A stretch of 64,000 nt of DNA, taken from assembly GCF_910592395.1 (NCBI RefSeq), contig NC_088324.1:9884953-9948952 (forward strand), in the 5' to 3' direction. Position 1 is the first letter of the stretch. Every line of letters begins with the position of its first letter. The DNA is from Lineus longissimus (taxonomy: Eukaryota > Nemertea > Pilidiophora > Heteronemertea > Lineidae). Below are positions 24,460 through 34,444 of this stretch, piece after piece. The position numbers and the translations under genes are program-made. The notes beneath the pieces are model-generated. The model worked only from the letters and a program-made list of their open reading frames with translations. It ran no database searches and was not told where the DNA came from.

Positions 24460-27400
24460 ATGATTCAATTAACGTCATTAAGATTAGCCACTGCCGTACG
24501 TTTTCTTCTGGTGCTATCATGTGTTCGACCCGGACAACTGGAACACCCCACCGGCAAGAATAAGGACATATGGATTGGTGGGATCTTTCCGATGGAAGGA
24601 GGGTGGGCAGGCGGTAATGGTTGCTTCCCTGCCACGATAATGGCGCTGCAAGATGTCAATGCTCGATCTGATATTCTGCCTGGATATCGTCTGCAGATGG
24701 CGTATAATGACAGCAAGGTAAGAGTCTATATTTCATGTATCGAAATTGTAAAACATTCTTCGGATCTAAGGCCAGGGATCATAATGATAATCTCAAAGTA
24801 CTTTGAAAAAGCCAAAATTTCTACTATGTCCCCTCAACCTTCCTGAAAGACTTAACTCTAAACAGAAAGGCCCTATGTCCCCTCATCCTTCCTGAAAGAC
24901 TTAACTCTAAACAGAAAGGCCCTTTGTATTTGAAGCCTTATTTGCTACCAATGTTTGCAAAGGTTTTATATTCCCAGTTTTCAATATTACGTAGGCGCGA
25001 TGGTGTTGGATATTTCCATTTTGTGGCTCTCCTGTTTTCAGTGCAGTGCCGGTCTGGGAACGAAGGCGATGTATGAACTCCTCTACAACCCTCCAACCAA
25101 AATCATCTTCCTAGTTGGCTGCAGTTTGGTCTCAACATTCGTGGCGCAGGCAGCCAAGATGTGGAATCTGGTAGTGGTATGTATGACGGACTAAAAAAAC
25201 ATATTGAAGACTACAGTATTCCTCCAGAATGAATTCAACAACGAGCCCAGTTGTAGAGTTGGAAGGAAAGCCTCGCAACTCGTGGCTTCAGAAATCACTC
25301 CAAAGCAAAAATTAGAAGTCTTAGAACATGTAGAAGTTGAATAGATACCTTACCTCTGTTAAATAAATCTTTGGTTGAAATGACAAATTTGTCGATGAAA
25401 AAGTTACCTTTCAGTTGTCCTACGGCTCCAGCTCTCCTGCCTTGTCAGATCGGACTCGCTTCCCGACGTTCTTCCGCACCCATCCGTCTGCCAACCTGCA
25501 GAATCCGACGCGGATTAAATTGATCAAGCGCTGGAACTTCTCCCGTATCGCCACCATACAGCAGATTGAAGAAGTATTCACATCTGTAAGTATTGTGTTC
25601 AGTTTTCCTGACCACATCAACGGCTTCATACAGATGCCGACATAATCTACGCTACATGTTAATTTCATCACGTTCATGTGAAAAGTGTTCATTCTGAATT
25701 TTCTGTATCATTTCAGACGATTCAAGATCTTGAAAATAAAGTGAAAAATGAGGGCATTGAGATCGCAATAAGAACAAGTTTCCTCAACGATCCAACTAAT
25801 GCAGTCAAAAGTTTAAAGGTGAGCTCTCTGTTTCTAAGTGTCAGCTTAAGCTCTTTACCTTCCAGCTCTTTTGAATAAAATTCCCGCAATTCTCTGCAGC
25901 AATCGTGAATACGTTCGAATACATTATTCGGTTGACTTCGGCTTTCTATCGATGGCCGGAAATGACCTAAGGCCATGCTTTCCTGTTCAAAACAAATTTT
26001 GTCACTGACGCCGGCACTAACTTAGCTTGATGTTATCTCCTTGAGCAAAGCACTTAAACCTAACGCCAAGTTAAAGTTACTTGTTTTATCGTTGTTGTCA
26101 TCCAGAGGCAAGATGCACGTGTCATCATTGGTGTATTCTATGAGGGCTACGCGAGAAGGGTTTTCTGTGAGGTAAGTCCAGCGATGGGTGGTTCATCTGG
26201 TAATCTTTCATATTGGTATTCCTCTGTCCTTTTACCAATGCAGCCTAAGACCAAAATGGTGATATCCTGAAATTTTCCCTGCATTTCTGTAGATGATTAA
26301 GAAATGATGACAGATCATTTTGGGGGGAAGTTACTTTGGTGGAGGTGTTTGGATCCTTATCATCAATTGTTTCTCTTCAGGCCTACAAACAGGGCCTGTA
26401 TGGCAAGAAGTATGTCTGGTTCCTGATTGGTTGGTATGCAGACGACTGGTACCTACTACCAAATCAGCATGTCAACTGTACGAAGGAGGAAATGAAAAAA
26501 GCGGTCGAGGGCCATTTTACGACTGAGTCGATGATGTTGAATCAAGCAGACGTGGCGACTGTCTCTGGAATGGTCAGTGGGAAGTCTATATTTAGGGATG
26601 GGATGAATTCCAGGGAGCCTCATAGCCTATTAGTTAACACTGCTGGCTACCACACAAAAGGGCCTGGGGAGAACCCATGATTGTATTTCTGGATGAAACG
26701 GTGTGGCTTTCAAGGAATTAACATTCCTGGCTCTTCACAGTCCTTCGAATAAGATATAAAACCGAGGTTCCTCGTAGCTGGTGTCTATGCCGAGGCAGTT
26801 TAAAGACCCCACCTAGTGAGAAACATGAGTAGCGTGCGTGGACTCGATACCGCTGGCCGAAGTCAAACAAAAATAAAATATTTAGTCTATTGCCAATTGA
26901 AAATGAGCCGATTTACCAACTTTTAGCTTCGTGGACATGTCACGGTTGACCATGTTTACGGTACTTCAGTTCTATTGTTATATACCGCGTTTCATTTGCA
27001 GACGTCGAGCGAGTTTCAGCAGCGCCTCATAAATGTCTATCTGAACAACACCAATCCAAACAGAGTGGTCGGATACCCTGAGGCACCGCTGGCCTACGAT
27101 GCAGTCTGGGCTACGGCACTAGCATTGGACAAGGTCACGAAGAGGTATGCTAGACTTCGATTTTATGTTTGATAGCATGGCTTCCAACCTGTCAGTATTT
27201 TCAGTATTTAGTCAGCAAATTTGTAATTAGTGCTGAAAGCAACCAACATTTTTCCAAATTGGAGGACGGCCTCAAGTTGCTCTCAGATTGCCTCTGAGGG
27301 AAATGGGCCTTGTTCATAACCGGACCTCGAGAGATTTTCCTTAAAAGCACTCTAACAATTACACAACTTTTTATTTCTTTTCTATCTCAGATTGGCGGCC

Positions 27401-30400
27401 AAGAATCGAAGCATTGAAGAATTTCACTACCACAACAAGGAAATTTATGATGAGATATTCAAGGCTGTCAATGAAACAAAGTTCCTCGGAGTCTCGGTAA
27501 GTTGTCGTTAAATGTATAATAAAATCATCAGTTTAACCCGCAGTCTGAGAATATATGTTCATTGCTAATTGCAGCAATTAGGAAAGAATCTTTATGATTT
27601 TATCTAAATACATGTATTCACTTGCAGGGCCCTGTCTATTTCACGAAATCAGGTGACCGCATCGCCTGGACTCAGATTGAACAAATGGTCGACGGCAAAT
27701 ACAACAAAGTCGGTTACTATGACTACTTCACCAACAACCTGTCATGGCTTGGCGGAGAAAAATGGATCGGTGAGTTGCACTTCTATAGTGCATTACTTTC
27801 CCTGGTCCAGTTGATGAAAGGCCCTAAAATGTACATCTTCAAGAGACACTATACATAATTTACTGTCAAGAGGGGGGCGCTCTTGAACATTTTCATACCA
27901 TGTGGAAATAGCGCCTTACTAATTTGATTTTACTTTAAGGCTGCAGGTTCCTTGTTGATATTCAGGCCTTTAGGAAATAACCCTGTTAAATTAACACCTG
28001 AGAACACGTCTCTTAAATTGTTTTAAAGTGCCCATGAAAGAAATCTTTCTTCTGATAAGAGAGGGCGCTCTAATTTGGTTTTTACATTACGCTACATCTG
28101 CATTTACACTTTAGGTGGAAAGCCGCCACCAGATCAGACGGCGATCGTCCTCAAACTGCGTGTGGTATCGATGGGTCTGTACATTGGCATGAGTGTGGTG
28201 GCCACCCAGGGCATCATCATTGGACTTGTCTGTCTCTTGTTCAACACCTTCAACCAGCACAGGAGGTAAGACTGCCCACACCAGGGCACCACCCCATCAG
28301 TACCGTCAGTATTCTGTCCTGAACTTTGTCAAATAGAACTAAAAACTATTTAAAGTCTCCCATAGCAATCCATTTAGAGTTCTGAAGGTCACTTGCAATA
28401 ATACTGAAAACATAAACCCAGGGTTTCAAAATATTGAAACTTTGTTAACTGCTACCCCCAGTGGCCTGTAGAAGAATCAACTCATTCCTCTGATGAAATG
28501 ATTCAGGTAGTCATGAAATGTCAAAAGTAGTTGTTTCAATACTGTTTTGTGAAAAGATATACGTTTGTTATATTTTTTGAAAACATCTTTCATTGCAGTC
28601 ATATTCGTCAGTCCACTCCAGTTCTGAATAGCGTGACGGCTGTTGGTTGTATGATTTGTCTCACTACCATCTTCCTCCTCGGACTCGACGGCAGATTCGT
28701 GTCAGAAAGAACCTATCCGATCCTCTGTCAGGTAACAAGCTGCCTAACTATTTACCTAGACACGGCGTTTGTAATTCAAACACGCCACCTATATCTCAAT
28801 CGAACACAGTTCTTTGTAAAAGGTGGCTGCCCTACTGAGGTTTTTCCCTTGTAGCTTGTAATTTTGTTCTTAGGACTGTAACCACCTCAATGATAATGTG
28901 AATAAGATGACGAGATGTATATCAAAATTTTTTCAGATGCGGGTGTGGGTTCTGTCCATAGGTTTCACCTTGGCGTACGGCTCCATGTTCACCAAAGTCT
29001 GGACCGTCTACCGTCTTGCCATCAGGCGCAAAAAGGACAGTCGGGTAAGTCTGCAGCATACTGTCAACTGAAGGACTGTCCCTTAAACGAGGGTCTATCC
29101 TCAACCTGTTAAAAGATCTGGAAAATAATGAATATTTTGTCCTATTTGTAGATGAATATCCAGCCATGCGAGATTTACATCGTCCTTGCCATTCTGTTGA
29201 TAATCGACCTCATTTTCTTGACCGTGTGGCACATAATGGATCCCCTCCGTCGAATTCTCCAAGATTTCCCGAAAGAATCGCCGAAGGATACGGATGCAGA
29301 CGTGCTGTATGTACCGCAACTGGAGCAGTGCACATGTACTCATCTCACTATCTGGCTGGGTATGTTCAGTTTGTCTGTGCAGAACAGTAGAACCTCTCTA
29401 TATTAAGGACACCTCTTGGACTAACAAATGCTGTCCTTAATTGACAGGTGTCCATGTTACAGAGGTCAAATTCTATGGAAATAGTAGATACGCTAGCAAG
29501 TGTAGGTTTCCTATTACCAGGACGTGTTGTCCTTGATGTTGAGACCGAGCGGTGACATGGTGCGCAGTCGATGGATCCATGTAGACTCTTTGGCGAGTCT
29601 AATGTTTTTGGAGTTATCCGCATCTGGGGAGGCGTGGATGAATTCTAGGACGAAGATGCGTACATCATCCAGTCCATGGTGGTCGGTTTGATCGAAGTGA
29701 TAGCCGATGATTATCGGACCCAAGCAGTCGCATCACGTCTTGACTAATAAATTCTATGGAAATGGCCAACTTTGGACCAAATGTAGTCTCTATAATTGAG
29801 AGTTGTGCGCTAAATCCCCTGGTTTATAGTACCCTACAATGGTTACATCTTTATATTCTCTCATAGGTGTTATCCTAGGCTACAAGGGCCTTCTCCTCAT
29901 GTTTGGCATCCTACTCTCCTACGAGACTCGCAGCGTCAAGATCAAGACTGTGAACGACTCCAGATTTGTGGGGATGGGCATCTACAATGTCGTGGTATGT
30001 AAACATCGGTGGTTTTCTCTGAAATGACCTTTAAGGGGGTTACAGGTGGAAGCTAGGGGGCAAACAGGTGGCCTGAGGTGACTAATTTGTTAGGGGACTG
30101 GTCCAAACATGAATAGCAACAGAAACAGAAAGTTTGCACTAACAGTCGGCAAAACATCTGTGTTCATTTCCTGTTTATTCCAAGAACTGCATGCCCTCTG
30201 TAAACTTCATCACTGCTGGCCGAGCATTATCTCGAGACGCTCATGGTCTTCTTTTCATATTGTCTATCACTTTGTTAGGTATTGAGTATCATCACAGCCC
30301 CTGTGACACTGATCATCAGCGACCAACAAGACGCGAGCTTCGCATTCGTGGCGTCTGCCATCATCCTTTGCTGCTTCCTCTCAATGGGCCTGATATTTGT

Positions 30401-31012
30401 ACCAAAAATCTTCGACATTATCCGCCATCCCAATGATGCGCAGGAAACCGCAGCACTGACGGAGGCATTGGCGAATCGGGAAGAGGAGGAGAGGCATCAG
30501 CGCCTCCTGGCAGAGAATGAGGAACTAAAGAAACAAATAGCAGAGGTAAGATTGGCTGAGGGCATTTTTCGGGGGTGGTTTTGCACCAGAGCTTGAATTT
30601 AACCAAGACTACGCAGGTACTCAGTTGGCAAACATGACCAGGGAGTCATGTTCCCCAGACGTATGGAAAGTTTCAATTCCAATTTTTTCTGCTCCAATTT
30701 CAGAAAGAAGAGAGGATTAAAGACCTTAACAAGCGCATACAGCTGAGGTCCGAGAGCAGGGCGCGGATGCAAAGCACTTCCAGCTTCAGCGAAAAAGATG
30801 CCGTCGTCATCGAAAATACGGGTAGAACTTACAGCCTGAAGGTGGAGAGCAAAAACTTGCTGACTCCACCCCCAGGCAAGATATTTAGCGAGGAGGCACT
30901 GAGCACTGGCGACGGAAATTCTGACTCTGCGATGGCGATGAGTTCGACAATGAAGAGTTCCTCGAAGACTTCTGATGAGCATGATGAGACGTTTTCTGAA
31001 TCCTGTTTGTAA
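24460..31012 (+). CDS. GABBR1: GABA-B receptor subunit 1
   Basis: Class C GPCR subunit that binds GABA. Exons: 24415-24717 (ATG 24460), 25042-25176, 25415-25585, 25717-25818, 26106-26171, 26381-26572, 27002-27144, 27391-27496, 27628-27769, 28115-28265, 28599-28731, 28937-29044, 29152-29359, 29867-29994, 30279-30545, 30704-31012. All phases join, giving 872 aa (human GB1b 844). A hydrophobic signal peptide ([11 protein letters not shown]) leads directly into the Venus-flytrap domain; no sushi domains, so GB1b-like. GABA contacts known for GB1 are all present: W in GGWAGG, S in GCSLVS, G/S in YGSSSP, H in RTHPSA, Y in FYEGYAR, W in GWYAD, E and D in [11 protein letters not shown]. Seven transmembrane segments run from the 28115 exon to the 30279 exon. 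The C-tail has a heptad coiled coil ([20 protein letters not shown]), expected to pair with GABBR2, and an RAR triplet after it where mammalian GB1 has its RSRR ER-retention signal. Confidence 0.96.
24825..24921. repeat. 49-bp tandem duplication
   Basis: Two near-identical 49-bp copies starting TATGTCCCCTCA at 24825 and 24874 in the first coding intron of GABBR1; they differ at one or two bases, so the duplication is recent. Confidence 0.9.
26005..26080 (+). mobile_element. SINE core fragment
   Basis: CTCCTTGAGCAAAGCACTTAAACC matches the SINE core seen at 8.26 and 11.78 kb. The tRNA-like head is not clear. GABBR1 intron. Confidence 0.4.
29385..29830. mobile_element. MITE split by a later insertion
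   Basis: Starts CAGTAGAACCTCTC and has the GTCCTTAAT and AGAGGTCAAATT blocks of the 181-bp MITE. The element resumes at 29764 (GGCCAACTTTGGACCAAA) and its right end is eroded (CTAAATCCCCTGG). The two halves join in register if the segment 29483-29748 is removed. Lies in the GABBR1 intron between the 29152 and 29867 exons. Confidence 0.75.
29483..29748 (-). mobile_element. Retrotransposon 3' fragment inserted in the MITE
   Basis: Roughly 265-bp insertion flanked by a direct repeat AAATTCTATGGAAAT (29468 and 29749). On the minus strand, 29723-29514 encodes about 69 residues ending in [14 protein letters not shown] then a stop shortly after. A WI..L.T..P.GLN ending preceded by a D..V..LE stretch resembles the C-terminal end of GIY-YIG/RT-type retroelement proteins that I know from several animal genomes. 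It is 5'-truncated with a very short 3' tail, as expected for target-primed insertion. The family assignment is inference. Confidence 0.55.
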
Positions 31013-32110
31013 AGTCTGACGAAACATACTTGAGCAGCTCAGTAAGCTCTACAACCTGAGCATTTCTGACTGGTACCCATTTATACATGTACACCTAGAT
31101 GGAGTACCGGGGAAGGCAAGTTTGGCAAGGAGACCTACCTAGAGTCTTAGGCCAACTGAAGGGTTCGACCCAGACTGCTCATCGAGAGTCTGAGCCATAA
31201 GACCACATCAGCAAATGAAATAAATCCAGCAAATGAAATAAATGTGGCCTTAGGTTGTAAACGTTCATGTCAAGGAAGAATTTCTTTGTGAACTTTGTTC
31301 ATCGTGTAGAAATGTTACAAAAAAGAAACAATGCAAATTCATTTACAAGGAAACAAGATTCCTGATCTTGAACTATTTATCTGATCTTATTTATATCTCA
31401 TATATTCGTAAATAGAAAAGTGTTATTTTTATAGCGGATGATGTACATGTAAGAGTTCTATTTGTTGCTGTTTATTTTACTTTGTTTTATTCAAGACTGT
31501 TCGCATTTTGCATTGTTAGTGTGTTTTGAAAATAATCTGTATTTTGTAGTACATGTATATACTCTGTCACCCCAGTAAATTTTGTCTTATTTGACAAAAT
31601 TTTCTAAACCTTGTCATATTGATATTTCGTTTTGTACATCATGCTAGTGTATTGTTTGCTTTCTGTAAGTTCTTCTAGTCAATTGAGTTGAAAAGTGAAA
31701 TCAGATAAACTGTTAGTCCCCGAATGTGTGACTCTTTTTACAGTAATGTTGGGAATGCACTTCAAATTTCTCCTGGTGTTACCTCAAAATTCATTAAGGC
31801 TGAAAAAAGAGGATAAATTGCAGACACTGAAGGCACGACTCTCAACCCTTTCCTCCCCAAGATGAAATAATTCAGTCTTTTTTCAGCTTGAATGTCTTTT
31901 GAGATGATCTCAGTGGCCAGAGTGACTTATTCTGCATGTCTGGGTTGTTAAATCATACAAAAGAATCGTAAACATTGTATTTGTTGCGGCATTGCCTTAG
32001 TGCCGTTATCATGAATGTAAATAGACTGTATTCTTCCGTTAGAGTGCACCACTTGACACTGTCAAAAAACATGATGTACCATACCCGCATTTAAAATAAA
32101 TTTTTCAAAT
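31013..32110 (+). terminator. GABBR1 3' UTR with several poly(A) signals
   Basis: After the TAA at 31010-31012, AATAAA occurs in the direct repeat GCAAATGAAATAAA (31219 and 31238) and again near 32094 (TTTAAAATAAATTTT). AT-rich sequence between them with no open frame of note. Alternative 3' ends about 0.9 kb apart are plausible. Confidence 0.55.
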
Positions 32111-32275
32111 TTTCGAACAAAAAGAGTATGCCTTTATAGAAGGCTATTCTACATAGTATTCTGATCACTGCCAATATTGTTTTACTCTGGTTTTCGAGTA
32201 CAGCCAGACCTGTTGAACGGACCTCATTTTTATTGGACCAGGGGTAATAATGTCCAGGTTATATTCGGATCTCAA

Positions 32276-32425
32276 ACTATAGATCCATGCACTTGATTGG
32301 GACCAACGTTTACGAAAACGTCGCGTCACGTCACGTTACCCTAATGTAAAATGCATGGTGACGTGACGACGGCCAACACTACGTCATGTCAACGTTGTTC
32401 CCAATCAAGTGCATGAATCTATAGT
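32276..32425. mobile_element. 150-bp inverted-repeat MITE
   Basis: The ends ACTATAGATCCATGCACTTG and CAAGTGCATGAATCTATAGT are inverted copies extending about 35 bp (through GATTGGGACCAACGTT on the left). The interior continues with GACGTCAC-like palindromic blocks, so the whole can fold as one hairpin. No coding capacity. Target duplication not evident. Confidence 0.8.
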
Positions 32426-32628
32426 GCCCAGAATTAAATATCTTGAGCACCACCATTTAACAAAATCGTGACTGTTGTTGATGTTATATGTGAACTTTGT
32501 GCTAGTCATAGAATGATATTTATGTTACAGGCAAGAGGCCTTACTAAAGCAATAAAGGTTCAGTCAAAGTAGAAAATAGTTGAATAGTTAGTTATCAAAT
32601 GCATGTTTTAGACTTGGAGGCCTCCCAA

Positions 32629-33375
32629 GGTGACAGTATAAACTCAACCTCACATTCGGAGGTGACAGTAGAGACTCGACCTTTCACTCCGAGGTGACAG
32701 TTTAGACTGATGACTAATGATTTGGCACCTCTACATTGATGGGATGGATATGTTTTGGGCGTACGGGCGGCCGAGGACGTGCCCAATGAAAGCCCTGTTG
32801 TCGTGACTGTCCACCGCGGCCGCCGAAGACGGTCTGGCCGCGTGTATCGTTACCTCCCAACATTGAGGCATGTACGGTATTGTTAAACTTTCAGGCGGGA
32901 TTCTGACTCGGAGGCATTCAGTCATAATCTATCAGATGGTAGCCTCCCACCAACATAACGACGGAATGAGTTGTTGGCCCATAGCGGCCCGGTAGATGTG
33001 GAGGCTGGCTGACCCCTTTAAAAGCGTCATCACCAGCGCTTGGCTCCTGCCTATTGTCCCCTTTACTAAGGTTATTGTACATGTCCACAAATGTACAATT
33101 ACGCCTCACATTTTCAAAATGATTACTAACATGCCGACCCCTTGAGAGCTTAATTAGAATGCTAAAGCTCAACTCCTTGACAATTCATGATATAGCATTT
33201 CCATCTACTCAAGCATACATTGGAAGACTAAAGACATTTCAAGGAACTCCCCTTTAATAATGATTTCAGTCAGAATTTACAGTTTCACGGTCATATTTAC
33301 AGTTTCACAGTCATGTTTACAGTTTCAGTCAGATTTTTCAAGCTGTCCAGATGTCAAGTGAGAATACACCATGTT
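32629..33375. other. Spacer with two short minisatellites
   Basis: A 32-bp unit starting GGTGACAGTA is repeated three times (32629, 32661, 32693). A 20-21 bp unit, ACAGTTTCACGGTCATATTT, is repeated about three times at 33276-33340. Otherwise no gene is recognised. The region lies 3' of both GABBR1 and the minus-strand glutaredoxin-like gene. Confidence 0.8.
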
Positions 33376-34118
33376 CTAACTCTTCACCACTCCGGCAACT
33401 TTTAAAACTCGTTCCAGTTCACCAGATTCATGCATTCGTGTAATCTCTGGAAATCCTCCAATATATCGTCGATTTACAAACAACTGTGGGACCTGAAAAG
33501 AATATTCAAATATCAGTCTGTTATTCCAGTTCAAATATAAGGGGTCAGGGAGCAGAAACAAGTAAAATAGGGCATGCTAAGAAAACATTGGACCAAAGCT
33601 CATTACATGTATAGAATTAATACGGAAGTCATCCCTAGGCCCATATGCCCCATGTACACGTCTCCGCAGGGTGTCATTTGTCCGCTGGGGACGTCACCCG
33701 GTCCATACAACAACCTGCGATTGGACAGATGCCATTTAGGGCCCTACCACGAAGGCACTTAAGACAAGACACAATGCTTTGCCTAAGGTGATGATGATAC
33801 TTAATGTTACTTTGATGTATCACAGTCGTGATCACCCATAATCGGAACAAAGTGACAAATTGGAGTGATCGACAGACTGCCCGATCAACACACCTCTCTT
33901 CTGTCCGTCAAACAAATAATCTGGAAATAGTTTTCAATCTGATTGCAGTCTTGCCGACATTCTATCTCAGCCACTTCATAAGTCTGTGGGTCCATTTTGA
34001 ATCCTGACAGTATTTCCTTCACAGAAGCACATTCTGAGGAACGAGTTTTTGAGAAAAGCATTACTTTTCTTTGCCTAATTTTGGTGTCGACAAAAGGTTT
34101 CGCCCCAGCGCCTGCCAT
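33376..34118 (-). CDS. Glutaredoxin-like protein with SSEC in place of CPYC
   Basis: Two exons, 34118-33894 and 33492-33376, joined in phase 0 with good sites (GAG/GTGTGT donor, TTCTTTTCAG acceptor), giving 113 aa, the normal size for a monothiol or dithiol glutaredoxin. The fold is recognised from KVMLFSK at the end of the first strand, EVPQLFVNRRYIGGFPEI (cis-Pro and the glutathione-binding GG) and a final helix ESGELERVLK. Glutaredoxins use glutathione to reduce disulphides or to hold iron-sulphur clusters. Here the active-site stretch reads FSKTRSSECASVK: the nucleophilic first Cys is Ser, Pro is Ser and Tyr is Glu, with only the resolving-position Cys left. Catalysis by the usual mechanism is therefore doubtful. 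No targeting peptide is obvious. The neighbour GOLGA2 is divergently transcribed. Confidence 0.8.
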
Positions 34119-34444
34119 TACTTGATTTTAATTGTGAAATTGCTAAAGACTCCTTTGATGTGTACTTTTGACGCCACAACAAACTGCTTCCTTAGAACTA
34201 GACCTTGAGGCAGTATGGTCCTGTCAAAAAGAGCAGACAGCAGGACCCGACAGGCAAAAGTTTGTAAACATTGGACCACGTGGACCGTTACCACAACAAA
34301 CAATTTCAGCGGGTGCATGTAAATTGGACATTTGGCCCGGCGCCCGGGAGATTGACAACTACTTTGTACCTCGTTACCAGGAGTACCGGGAAATCCTCGG
34401 AACGAGGTTTGCCGTGTTGTCAATCTGCGTGCGCACCATCAATA
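34119..34444. promoter_or_regulatory. Divergent promoter, glutaredoxin-like gene / GOLGA2
   Basis: Only 326 bp separate the two ATGs, which point away from each other, so promoter and both 5' UTRs share this segment. It contains a GC-rich centre (GGCCCGGCGCCCGGGAG, about 34336-34352) and no clear TATA box, as for a housekeeping bidirectional promoter. Transcription start sites cannot be placed from sequence. Confidence 0.65.

Noticed and set aside
24134-24520. 128-codon minus-strand frame over the GABBR1 start
   Set aside because: Shadow of the GABBR1 first exon and its upstream region; no family similarity.
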